Positions 35,264 through 45,530 of a stretch of 64,000 nt of DNA are shown in pieces. Location: positions 42,668,759-42,732,758 of the forward strand of contig NC_087063.1 in assembly GCF_963678635.1 (NCBI RefSeq), written 5' to 3'. Source of the DNA: Symsagittifera roscoffensis (Eukaryota; Xenacoelomorpha; Acoela; Convolutidae). Made by a program: the position numbers and the translations under genes. Numbering within the stretch: position 1 is the stretch's first letter; every line of letters begins with the position of its first letter. Under the pieces are notes generated by a model. The model was not told the DNA's origin. It did no database searches and saw only the letters and a list, made by a program, of their open reading frames with translations.

Positions 35264-37867
35264 TCAATGTTCCTTCTCTTCCTCCTGTGACACTGACTCT
35301 GCACTTTCAGTCTCTGTGTCCTGCAACACATCGTTGGCTATCCTGGCGCTGTTGGAAGCAGTCCTCCAACACTTCTGCTCTTCTACCCTCTGTTTGCAGC
35401 AAGGTAGAGGATCCACGTTAGATTCTCTGTTCCTGCAGAAGCTGTTGTGGAGACACAACGTCACATTTCTCTCCAAATCTTCCTTCAACATCTCTGTCTT
35501 CTCCTTTCCACTACGTTCACTTGTCCTGGAAATCATTTTCACAGCGGTGGACACTGCATTCCGATGAGTCACGAGAGCTCGCTTGAAAGCTCCTGCTCCA
35601 ATGTCCAGCTGATATTCACTGTACACTCTGCCGTGCTTCAACATATGCTTCTTAGCATATTCGTACAACCATGCAGTCATGTTAGCTCTGAACCATGGCA
35701 TCAATCGTTTTCTTGCCCATATCTTCTTCACTTCCATCGGAATGTTTAGAAATTTGCACATTGCCTCAAAAAGATCTAAATCTTTTAGACAATCCAATTT
35801 CCAGAACTGTTCTCTCGTTGGCGCTTCCTGTTTATTGTTCTCTCTTACATGAGCTTCCAGCCATCGTATCGCCATCATAACCCCCACTATTACTATCGTT
35901 ATGGGATGTGATGAGTCTGGTAAACCCATGGAGAGCAGCTCTCCAGAGTCCCAGATCAACACCAGATTACTACGCTTGGGATACCACCAGGTCTGCAGCA
36001 AGCAGTGACAGGGAAACTCGTCATGTGTCAACATGATGCTCCTCCAATTGCGCTTTCCCGAAGCTTCCAGTAATGGTTCCACTTCCATCATCACTCGGTG
36101 GATTTCATCATTCTCGTCTACTGTATTGTAATCTGTAACAGTTGATCCTCTCTGTTTCTGTCTCTCAAAATCACTGAAGTTCCCGCTCACGTATCCCATG
36201 AACTTCTTTCCTAGTATTGATTCCAACTCTTCCTTGGTTCTCTCTGGAACTGCTGAGAACATCTTACATAGCAACTTGTAAGATTTCTCGGACATTCTCG
36301 CCAGTCTCACACACTTCGGAACTGAGAAGGCTTGATCCCGGATCGTTATCGTACTCTTTACATCCACAGCTACAGAATGCACCGGGTATCTGCTCTTATA
36401 CATTGGAGCCAATGTCGAGCCCACCAAATATCGTGCTCCTGATGGTCTACAATAAGTCTCACTGTATCTGATGTTCATTTCCGTCTCGATCGCTTACCTC
36501 CATTTGCCTATGTACTTCTGCTCAGTCTGCAGAACTCCTGGGAATACTTCTACACTGATGGTTGTGACCATCTCATGTCTCTGTTCTAGATTCAATATTG
36601 ACTCTAGAGAACCAAACATGCTGTAGAATCCTAGTGCAGTCACTAGATTCACCTCGGTTCCTCCATGGCAATCTGCTATCAGTTCCGTTTCTGTTCTTGT
36701 CTTCATCACGACGTTCCCAAACAATACCGTCAATTGCTTGTGTTGTTTCTCTAGGGTCTTCACACAGTCCAGACCTCCACAAACGTGACCCTCCAGTCCA
36801 CAGACTTCCGCCAGACAGCTACCAGGTTTAACCCAGTCTTCTGGTCCCCAGCCACGCAACTCCACTTTATCTTCTCCGTTGCTCCTAGAGGCCGTTATCA
36901 TCACATTATATATGATGTTAAGGTCACGCAGGTTACAGTCTGCATTCAGTTCCCTCTGCACGTCTTGTGTCGCCCGTAATATCGAGTCAGCGTTGGGACT
37001 AGGGCACCATGATGGCCTCTTCAACTCCCACACTGCCATCAAGCTCGTTCTCAGTAATTCATCCGAGAATCCCAACCCAAACTCCACTCTTTTGTCGGAT
37101 TTTGGTACGGAAGGTGCAGTCACCTCTTCTTCCAAGACCAATCCCAATTTGGCCTGTGGATTGTTAACGCTCTGAGTCGTTACAATTCTGGACGTCCAGA
37201 ATCTTAGTAACACCGCCTGCTCGTAATCGAAGAAGCAATCGCGTATGTCTTCACTCAGGATCAGGAAAGGGTTGTATGCTATCCTCCCTATGATTCCGGA
37301 TACGTAGCTATACGATTTCTTCATGATCGGTCCACAGTATTCACTGGACTTCGGCAGTGCCCCCATAGATTTTTTAGTGAGTCTCAGCTCCTTGTTTGAG
37401 AATCTCCTGATTTCATCTATCTTTCTCATGGGCTCTAACTCCTCGGGTTCTTTCATGTTCACCCTCATCGGTTTGCTTTCCTGCATATCTAGCAGTGCTA
37501 GCGAAAGTAAGGCTTTCGCTCGCTCATCGCCTTCCCTCAGCATCTTAACACAAGTGTTCAATGCAGGTACTGAAATCTGCTCTATCATGAATCGAATGAA
37601 ACAGAGAGCGTCTCTCCGCTTCGCACACGCTACTGCTGCTCGCTCTTGGACTATCAGATCCATCAGATTCGTCATAAGGAAAACCTTCTCTTCTTTTGAC
37701 CTCTTCCTTTCTTCTGAATCATACTCTTCGCGAGTTAGTCCCATCATGCACCAGGCAAACCTCAGTTGTAACTCTGTTCTTATGTAAGCTACTGCCACGA
37801 GAGCGTGTATTCTTGTCATAGTCCTCATCTCTTCTTCCTTAAATACCTTAATACTACTGCTTTCCAT
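35264..37867 (-). pseudogene. Copy B: giant SGNH-type protein, C-terminal ~870 codons
   Basis: Final third of a single ancestral frame, now split by a TAA at 36,494 (copy C has GAA there) and a small indel near 37,850. No family is recognised. Visible features are a Cys-containing segment (GSCLAEVCGLEGHVCGGLDC) near 36.75 kb, a hydrophobic strand-like stretch ITIVIVGVMM near 35.9 kb, and a basic region. A Cys-rich end (CLHNSFC...LPCC) is followed by an acidic tail ending QEEEKEH. It is highly similar to 58.17-61.0 kb in copy C. A transmembrane role is not supported: the hydrophobic stretch is only about 10 residues. I give no function. Confidence 0.75.
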
Positions 37868-40612
37868 GGAAGGCTCACCAACTGCTCCATCATTTCTGCC
37901 TGTATCTCAGACGATGCTATAGTCCCGTACGCCTTCTGCTTGAGGGTGGTGCCTTGCAACATTGTGTCTAGATAACCCTCCATGGCACTCTTGTCTTCCA
38001 GAGCCATCACGTACCCTCTAGCCGAGTTTCGGTACTCCAACATTTCCATGTATCCACCGGCGGGTTCATCTATCGACACAGCCTCCGATACTGTCAGTCG
38101 GTTGTATTCTACTGGTACTAGTTGTCCTGCGACATTTCCCTTTCCGTGATTCATGGGAGATGGCTTAAAGTCTTTCATTGCGCTCTCTCCACATTGGCTG
38201 AGTATTTCCATTTCCAAGGTTGCTACAGTCAGAGTGCGGTCACTCCTTTTGGATTTATAACCTGTTGACTTTATTCCCGCCATGAGAATGGGTGGCACCA
38301 TCGCTATATCAGTCAACATTTTGTCGGTGCCAGGCGATTGATAATCACCTTGTCCCAAATCCATGACCTCATCGACTCGTTTCCTTTTCGCTGAGTTAAC
38401 AGCTTTCATCGATATCTCCGAATCCACCTTCGTCTTTCCGACTCTCCTCGGTATCATTCTGCTGCCTAACTTCATTTTCATCGCATTGATCTTATCAATC
38501 ACCAATTTTGATCGCATCGTCCCTCTCCTGGTTCTTGACAGATACACCACCTCTCCTTTATCGTCCTGCGGTGTCATCTTAATGGGAGAGTTCGCTTCAC
38601 TTTCATCAGTGGCCGAGTCGATCAACAACTCACTCAGTCTCCCTTCATACTCATCAAGCTTGTCAAGGACTTCCCTCATCAAGGGTTGGTTGAGACCCGT
38701 TTTCAGAATGGACTGGGTCCCACCCATAGCTCTGAACCACTGTCCAGACTTCTTCCATGAACGCCACTCTGTCCAATTTGCATCCCGTCCTACTCTCGTG
38801 GTCTCGATGATGTACTTCCCATTCTTCTTCGGGCAGCGTTCCCAAGAAAGGTACTCTGGCTGAGGCCTCTACCCTTCTCCTTCTAGGTGATTCCATGAGG
38901 ATTATTTGGTCGTTATTCCTTGAATTGCCAGGAGAGCTGCTGTCCGGCAAATTCCGTTTCATTTCCATAAAGGCTGACGGAGGCTCCAGTGTCGAGATGC
39001 CTTCATCCGCTGGCTCAGTCGTCTCCAACGTATCTGCGTTGTTCTCAAGATCACTGAAGTTATTGAAATCCAGGCTGGATGCTCCTCCTGTCGATGCCCT
39101 GTCGTCTTCCCCACCAGCTTGACTTGCATCTTGTTGCATGGGTTCTTCAGTTTGACGGCTTCCTCCCTGTCCGTCATCTCCTCCTGACTTATCCTTCTTT
39201 GAGCTCGAGGGTCCTTGCTTATCATTTTTGGTTCCTTCCGGAAACTTCGGTATTATGAATATACCGGCCGATCTATCTTCCTCTTCTCCGTGGACCACTT
39301 TGATTTCCTCGCAGCCGAAGGGTGCTAGGAAGGTTCTCGCCTGCAGTGTTCCTCCCACTTTCAACTCCGGTTTCACACTAGTCAGGATCAAGGAGGCTTC
39401 AGGCAGTTCGGTCCTGCCTCTCATCTTCATCGGAGCAAAGCCTAATCCCGTCCATTCCTCGTCAAATCTTCCAGGCTTGGGAGTCGCGGCGTTGCTTATT
39501 CACCTTCTCGTCGCTTGATCCGTATATGTAAATCGTGTGTATTGTAACACGGTGGCATTTCTCCCTACAAAGTATGGATCCATCGTTCCCACGAAATTCC
39601 CTACTCTCCTTTCATTGGTTTCGAATGCTCTCAACCTAGGAGTTTGTACCACGGAGACTGCTCCGAGCAACATCCTTCTTATCAGAGGGTTTTCAGGGAT
39701 TGCCTCCGGCAGCTTCTCGTAATCACCCCAGTCCTTCGTCTCTTCTCTCACTTTATGATATGCTGCAGTGAGACGAGGCACTCTGGTTATTTCACCATTC
39801 GTTTTATCATAGGGTCTCAGATTCCAAAGCTTCGGAAACACTTCGATGTGTCATCTTTCTACTTCTCCCATGCGATCACGGAAGTGATCGTCAAAATTGA
39901 TGACTGTCATCTCTGGCTCAGATATTTTCGTAAATAACAGATCTTCACTTATGAGCTCCCGCAATGTGTGCTGTTCACACCAGTTCAGTGTACTACCGTC
40001 CACTGCTGATATGAGGTTCAGGCGCAGCACCCACCTCCTATATGCCTCCACCTTAACGTCAGGGAACGCAAACGTGACTGCTGGTCCATAGATAACTGTC
40101 ACAAACTCCGTGACCTCTCTGATCAGCGCTAAGGGATTGGTTCTCATAGCCAAGCTCAGATCGGTTAACAGGGGCATGCCTCCAACATGTCGTCTAACAT
40201 CTTCTTCTCTTTCAATAGTCTCGTCTTCTCCCGTTCCAAATCGATTTTGTTGTAAGAGATATTGGATAAGAGTATGTCTGAGGTCTCTTATCTTATTCCA
40301 CGAGTCCGTGGATTTCTTCATGTCTAAGTTCCTCACTCTCTCCCTCGTCTGCTCTGGACAACGTTTCAATTTCATTAGTCCTCCCAAATTTCCATGGGTA
40401 ATCGCAATCAATGTCAGAAGTCCATCTAACCGCAGGTTCTGGATTCCTTCGGTGAGCAGCATCGCCGGTCCTTTCACGAAACTCTCGGCTCCAAATGTCA
40501 CGAACAAAGCTATTAGTTCCACTATTGACACTTCCACTACTGCTTGGAGGAATTTTTTATCAAGTAATGCGAGACTTTCGGGTAGACTTTTGCCAAGAAG
40601 GACGCGGTCCAT
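37825..40612 (-). pseudogene. Copy B: giant SGNH-type protein, central ~920 codons
   Basis: Continuation of the SGNH-protein frame, intact in the ancestor but broken here. The lesions are a one-base loss in an A-run near 40,555, TGA at about 39,849 (GGA in C), TGA at 39,500 (CGA in C), and a 4-base insertion near 38,716. The corresponding 61,019-63,064 of copy C is open for 681 codons. The protein starts helical, then has a Ser/Gly/Asp/Glu-rich low-complexity linker (38.95-39.25 kb), SPRRRR and AKRKR basic clusters that could be nuclear-localisation signals, and a helical segment. No known domain is recognised. Confidence 0.75.
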
Positions 40613-42540
40613 CCGGCTCCCAACCCTTCCAGCATGCTGTCTGTCCGTTCAAAGCCCTCATTTCCCTTCACTTCCTGGGTCCAGAAGGTTTCCAGAGTAA
40701 TCAGACACATTCTGTTCACAAATTCAGCGGTCTTTTCTCCGGCATTTCCAGCCAGGTTCACCTCCTTCAACAAATAGGCATGGATCTTTGTGATCATCAC
40801 AGGACCTTGCTCAAAAGCATCTGCACCCAATGCCGCTACTCTAGGATTCAGGTGTAGCCACTGGTTGGCTTCCGGCTTGGTTCTCAAAACCAACGCCTCC
40901 AAAAGAGCTCTCGTCTCATTTGAATTTTTCCTCCTCGTGTTATCACCAGTGACTTCCATTGCTCGGAACCATAAGTCGTTATTCCACCTGACGACTCCCT
41001 CGTTGTGCCTTCTTCCTGATGCTGTCAGGCTTCTCGTATTCATTGGCACAGTGCAAACGGTCAGTACCGCGCAATTGAATTTCTGCCAGAGGGTAGTAAA
41101 CAAACACACCATCATTGACTCCCATAGTGCTTCCTGCTCATCTGAACCTCTGGAGATGTCATTCGTCCCAACCAGGATCATCACATTGGGGATCCTCCCT
41201 GGATTCATCAGTTCCACCATTCGATATAACTGGGCTATCGTCGCGCCTCCAAAGGCCATCACCGTGGTGACACACGAGGTCCTCAAATTCGATAGTACTC
41301 TGACCAAGCTGTCTCCCTGTATCCGATGAGATGTCCCCAGTGGTGGTTGCTGCAGGTTTACTGCAGGGCTCCAAGTCGCTCGATTGAAGCAAGCTCTCGG
41401 ATCTGTCTCCGGAACTCCCGTGAAATTATATTTCAATTGATTGTTCTTTTGTACGTCTATTATGCGAGACACTTTCTTCGCTGGCATCTTCTGTATTCTT
41501 CTCTCTGGGGCCTTCGAGCTCCCCATGAGTGGCGTCACGTCACTTATCCCCTGTCTGATCACGGTCTGGGAGAGTCGTACTCTGCCCGCGTCGTCGATCG
41601 TTCCATAGGGTGCAGTCACCCCGGAACCTGGCGCATTCTTGTTGGCGACCAGTCGTCCAGCTGTCTCTATCAGCTTCCTCACCGTTTGTTCCACGACGGG
41701 GTCACCCAAGGTGTCACTAGGGTCCGGGATCGTTACTCGATTTGTCTCTGTCGGGAGCCGTGTCTCCGTTGTTTGACTCATTTCTCGAGGCGTCAAGAGC
41801 TCCATCGGGGACTGCCCACGAGGAATATTCCTTGCAGGTATCACTTTCTCCACGGCCGTTGTCAACGCCATCTGTTCCGATCGCTTTTTGTAGTCCTGCC
41901 TCAAGCGCTCAATTTCCTGACCTTGCTTTTTGTTGCAGTCTTCGAACAATCTTCTCCATATGTCCCGATCGTCCTCCATCTTGAGCATGCTTTTGGTCAT
42001 CTCGTCCAGCTCCTTCTTCGTACTTTCCAATTCATCCTTCATCTCATCCAGATCTTGCATGGTTTGGTTCGTCTGAACCTTCTGTCCTACTTTCGCCCTC
42101 TTTGGTGGCACAGCTGCTGTCAGTGGTGAACCAGAGGAGGCAGCCTCGCTGTTCATCTCCTGATGCATTCTCGTCAGCCCAGGTTTGGGCTTGGAGGGCA
42201 TAGGCATCTCACCTGGTTGGTAAGTCCTAGAACTTCCCAATCCAGGCTCATTCGCCAAGTCACGCCCTGAGAGAGCCCCGTTTCTCCACCTCATCACTCT
42301 CATGTTCGGGCGGTCTACTACTCCCCTCTCTCCATATGCTGCCATCAACAGGACTTCCGTGGGGCGGTCCCCACGGTTGTCATGCCCCAAGATGTTGATC
42401 AGGGCGGTCAGCAACATGACTACCTCTGGGTCCTCCAGAGCAAAGTCTCGATCTATCAGCCGACGATAGATCGCATCTATCATCGGTCCTACATATGCCT
42501 CTGCCAAGTCCATCAATTCATCCAGGTTGAAATTGTCCAT
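40537..42540 (-). CDS. Copy B: SGNH/GDSL-fold protein, N-terminal part of giant ORF
   Basis: Open for 667 codons from the ATG at 42,540. Order: helical N-terminus; Pro/Ser-rich linker; strong coiled coil (about residues 164-224); a linker; then blocks of an SGNH hydrolase fold. These are QGDSLVR (Ser 411; 41,308-41,316), MAFGGA (Gly 431-432), ILVGTNDIS (Asn 460; 41,158-41,169) and LHLNPRVAALGADAF (His 563; 40,846-40,854). In this superfamily Ser is the nucleophile, Gly and Asn form the oxyanion hole, and Asp three residues before His completes the triad. Here that position is Gln (QWLH), so catalysis is uncertain. Esterase-like domains occur in some LINE ORF1 proteins, but this one follows a Ty3/gypsy pol. 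The frame ended artificially at 40,537 by a one-base deletion; the ancestral protein continues for about 1,760 codons. Confidence 0.8.
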   Translation of the reverse strand: MDNFNLDELMDLAEAYVGPMIDAIYRRLIDRDFALEDPEVVMLLTALINILGHDNRGDRPTEVLLMAAYGERGVVDRPNMRVMRWRNGALSGRDLANEPGLGSSRTYQPGEMPMPSKPKPGLTRMHQEMNSEAASSGSPLTAAVPPKRAKVGQKVQTNQTMQDLDEMKDELESTKKELDEMTKSMLKMEDDRDIWRRLFEDCNKKQGQEIERLRQDYKKRSEQMALTTAVEKVIPARNIPRGQSPMELLTPREMSQTTETRLPTETNRVTIPDPSDTLGDPVVEQTVRKLIETAGRLVANKNAPGSGVTAPYGTIDDAGRVRLSQTVIRQGISDVTPLMGSSKAPERRIQKMPAKKVSRIIDVQKNNQLKYNFTGVPETDPRACFNRATWSPAVNLQQPPLGTSHRIQGDSLVRVLSNLRTSCVTTVMAFGGATIAQLYRMVELMNPGRIPNVMILVGTNDISRGSDEQEALWESMMVCLFTTLWQKFNCAVLTVCTVPMNTRSLTASGRRHNEGVVRWNNDLWFRAMEVTGDNTRRKNSNETRALLEALVLRTKPEANQWLHLNPRVAALGADAFEQGPVMITKIHAYLLKEVNLAGNAGEKTAEFVNRMCLITLETFWTQEVKGNEGFERTDSMLEGLGAGWTASFLAKVYPKVSHYLIKNSSKQ

Positions 42541-42579
42541 ACTGTTCTTCAGATTTGATTTGATTCGATTCGATTCCAA

Positions 42580-42939
42580 GGTTTTGACTCAAGTGAGTAA
42601 TTAAATGATCAATCAGGATCTGGAAAAGAAGTCACAAATATCACACTTGTCAGTCTCACCTTAACATATATCGTTAAAATTTGCTTAAAAACAGTCCAGA
42701 TAAAAAGATATTTATCCTAACATTTCTTAAAATCAATCGGTCTCTAAAATTTTGGAATTCGACCTAAGATTGGACAGTCCAAACTTTGGATCTATTCCTA
42801 AGATTGTCATTCAGTTGTTCATGGTCACTAACCCCTTCTTACCCACGATCTTAATAACATAACACATAAAATAACCTAGCACACATATCACACATTACAT
42901 ACAACTTAGTCTTTAGCCTAAAACCCTCTCGCACGTCAC
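42580..42939 (-). other. Spacer between pol and the SGNH gene, copy B
   Basis: AT-rich, about 360 bp, without a coding frame. It separates the end of the post-integrase region from the SGNH-protein start. Copy A has a spacer of similar length (about 380 bp) in the same place. It contains a splice-acceptor-like sequence (separate entry), which would fit expression of the downstream gene from a spliced subgenomic RNA. Confidence 0.5.
42620..42663 (-). promoter_or_regulatory. Candidate splice signals upstream of SGNH gene
   Basis: On the minus strand, CTTCTTTTCCAG (AG at 42,621-42,620) is a good polypyrimidine-plus-AG acceptor 80 nt before the ATG at 42,540. AAGGTGAGA (GT at 42,660-42,659) is a good donor 41 nt upstream of it. 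The pair would give a very small intron. The acceptor could instead be used from a donor near the 5' end of the genomic RNA, as retroviruses do for downstream genes. This is inferred from consensus match only. Confidence 0.3.
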
Positions 42940-44106
42940 TCAGCCTATACTTAAGTAATATTTCTTATGCAAATATACTTGTATATTAGTATCAGAGAAT
43001 ATCACTTGTACCAGCACGTACAATTCCCGAGGATGCAGTCGTCCTCTGTTTGGATCGTACACTGGAAGCGAGAGTTCCTTCACGTCCATTTCCACGGGGA
43101 AGTCTCTCAACCTCGTCAAGGACAAGACTAGGTTCTCTGGGTCCACGTGCTGCTTCTCCGTCGCCCTCGTCACCAAGAATCATAGGTATTTTCCCGGTAT
43201 CTGTGACGCCGCCGGAGGTAAGGCTGCTACGCCTCCTACTCCTGGTCGTTGCTTCCAAAGGAATTCTATTTTTTTATATTCTCTCTTAAAATTTGCCGCT
43301 AACGCTGTCCTAAAACTCATGTCTGCCGTGATTGCTATCCTACATGTTCTATTTGTGAGTATAAAATCACTGTCTGTTAGTATTATGTTACTTGAATATT
43401 CATTTGGTAAGTTAAAATATGACTCAACTACCCTCCCTATGTCAGGTTTCTTAGGTTCCTCGCCTGTCTCTGCTTCTAAGTCTCCTGTTTCTCTTGCTAT
43501 TCTTAATTTTTTTATTATCAAGTTTTCAGTGTGGGTAAGTCCTACCCCCACTCCCCGGACAAAAATATCCATCGACGTCCCCGTCGATTGCATACCGGGT
43601 ATCAAGTCAAGGTTAGAAGCTGGAATGAGTAGTTGTCCTTCCTGGGCAGCCCAGGAAGGATCATCTCGTTCGGTCTTGATGTATTTCATGCTTTCACGAT
43701 CTACGTCTTGAATCGTGACGCTGGTCTCCTCAGGATCTGAGGTCATTTCGTTCAGCCGCTCTAAGACACGCAGGTTCGTCAAGTCTTGTTCATATGACTG
43801 CTGTTGCTCGTCGTCGAATTCTACCTCGGGTTTCGACCGGTCTTCGACCCACTGATCATCGTGATCATCGACTATGTCAATGTCTTGTGACACAGTTATT
43901 TCTTCTAGACCCACTACTTCTTCCACTATCTTCTTCAGATCTATCCTATCCACTACAAAGTCGTCACCGTGAGGATTATATTTCTTTCTTGGTCTTTTCC
44001 CGTCCTTCTGACGAGTCTGTATCGTGAACGGAAGATCCAGTTCCGAGTTCTGGGGAACTTCTATCTGTTCGGGGTCCTACCAATCCTCCTCTGCGTAGGG
44101 TAAGGT
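42940..44106 (-). pseudogene. Copy B: post-integrase region of pol
   Basis: In the same frame as the integrase tail, interrupted by TAA at 44,107, a nearby TAG, and TGA at 43,180. It encodes an acidic segment (DIDIVDDHDD), then GVGVGLTHTENLIIKKLR, an ILTDSDFILTNR...ADMSFRTAL block, and a terminal block TRLRDF...LPVYDPNRGRL...KYYLSIG ending at 42,940. About 385 codons in the ancestor. Copy A keeps the same blocks. It has no signal peptide, membrane helix or recognised fold. It could be a long C-terminal extension of integrase or a separately cleaved protein. Confidence 0.68.
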
Positions 44107-45512
44107 TTAATCGTCCGCTCCGATCACCTCGTTTGGATCCAGGTCCAGCGGTGTATCCGTTCCTTCCTCCACGACTTCGTTTCCATCGTTCTTCTCCCTG
44201 GTGCCCTTTTCGTTGACCTCACAAGCAGGATCCATCATTAGATAATCCCCTTCTTCCATGTCTGCAGGTATACACCAGTCTTCTGTCGATGGATTGTGCG
44301 GCTTAATGTTCTCGTAGTGGGCGGCTCGGCCAGTGCTCAGTCTATAAAAGCGTCCCTCCTGATGCACTTCTCTATTCATGAAAGGTCCCCTCCAGCTTTT
44401 TCGTTCCTTTCGGTGGTATAACGTTCTGAAATACCCATACGTAATCTCCCACCTTGTAAGCTTTTGCACCAGCTGCTTTCTTGTCGAATTTTTTCCTCTG
44501 CCTTGCCTGTGCTTGCTGAGTATTTCGTCTGCATAAATCGTTCATCTCCTATTGACGTCTGATCACATCCCTCACGTAGACTTGTGGAGACGTTTTCTTT
44601 CCCTCAAATTCTGGGTAGAAAAAGGTTAAGGGTAAAGACTTCTCGTGACCAGTTAGCATCATATGTGGACTAACTCCACTGGTGGAGTGTTGCGTGCTAT
44701 TATAGGCTCCCATCACCTGTGGAAGGTAGCTGTCCCAATCGGTCATGTACCTGGAACAATATACTCTCAGCATCGACACTAACGTCCTATTCTGCCTTTC
44801 CACTAAGCCCTTCGTCTGAGGCTGGTATGTCGTGGAGTGAGCCTGAGCAACATGCGAGCGTCTCATAAGCTCTTTCGTAAGCTCTCCTACGATAGCTGTT
44901 CCATTATCTGATTGAAACGTCATCTGACAACCATGTCTCGCTATCCACGTATTGATCAGGTGGTCGCATGTCTCCTCCGCCGAGGCAGTTATGCAGGGCA
45001 CGGCCTCTGAATACTTCGTGAAGTGATCTATCATGACCAGGACTTGGTTATAACCGCTGTCTGTCATGCATATCTTTTGGTGATCTATCTGCACCACCTC
45101 GTTGAATTCAGACGACTCGATCGATTGTAAGGGAAATCGCAATTTCCTTGGATCCTTGACCTGTTGGCATGACAGGCACGCTGTCACCCACTTCTCACCT
45201 GCCTTTTTCATTCCAGGCATCCGGGCGCTTCAGGATCCTCTGATATACCTTGTCGATCCCCTGATGGCCCATCTGATCATGCGACCTGAATAGTAGTTCT
45301 GTCTGATAGAGTTGCGGCAACACTATCGCGTTATATTTGTACAGGAATTTGTCCTCCTCTCTTCTCTTACAAGCCACGACCCCGTCCTTGTTCAGATATA
45401 ACCTTCCCTCTTTTTGCATAAAGTACTGTCTCAGAATACGGTAACTGTCTTCCTCCAGGTCACCTTTATCGGGTGTTCCATTTTCGATCCACTTTTTCAA
45501 GTTACTCGTCAT
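44107..45512 (-). pseudogene. Copy B: integrase with GPY-like tail
   Basis: DDE integrase in three frame pieces. 45,195-45,512 has the zinc-binding His pair (HDQMGH); 44,549-45,220 has CLSC and the core. Catalytic residues are Asp in QIDHQ, Asp in FQSDNG and Glu in GLVERQNR, all present. 44,107-44,469 carries the SWRGPF...GRFYRLSTG...HYENIKPHNP tail characteristic of the GPY/F module of Ty3/gypsy integrases. Frame changes near 45,205 and 44,400 and a stop at 44,549 break it. Confidence 0.9.
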
Positions 45513-45530
45513 GTGGTCATTTCTTTGTGC

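Noticed and set aside
35264-42540. Envelope gene (retrovirus-like) as identity of the downstream giant ORF
   Set aside because: No signal peptide, no long transmembrane helix and no furin-like site. The recognisable part is an SGNH fold with a coiled coil.
40537-42540. ORF1 of a LINE element (which can carry an esterase domain) inserted next to the gypsy copy
   Set aside because: No LINE reverse transcriptase or endonuclease follows, the frame runs on for about 1,760 further codons of non-LINE type, and the same adjacency to gypsy pol occurs in copy A.
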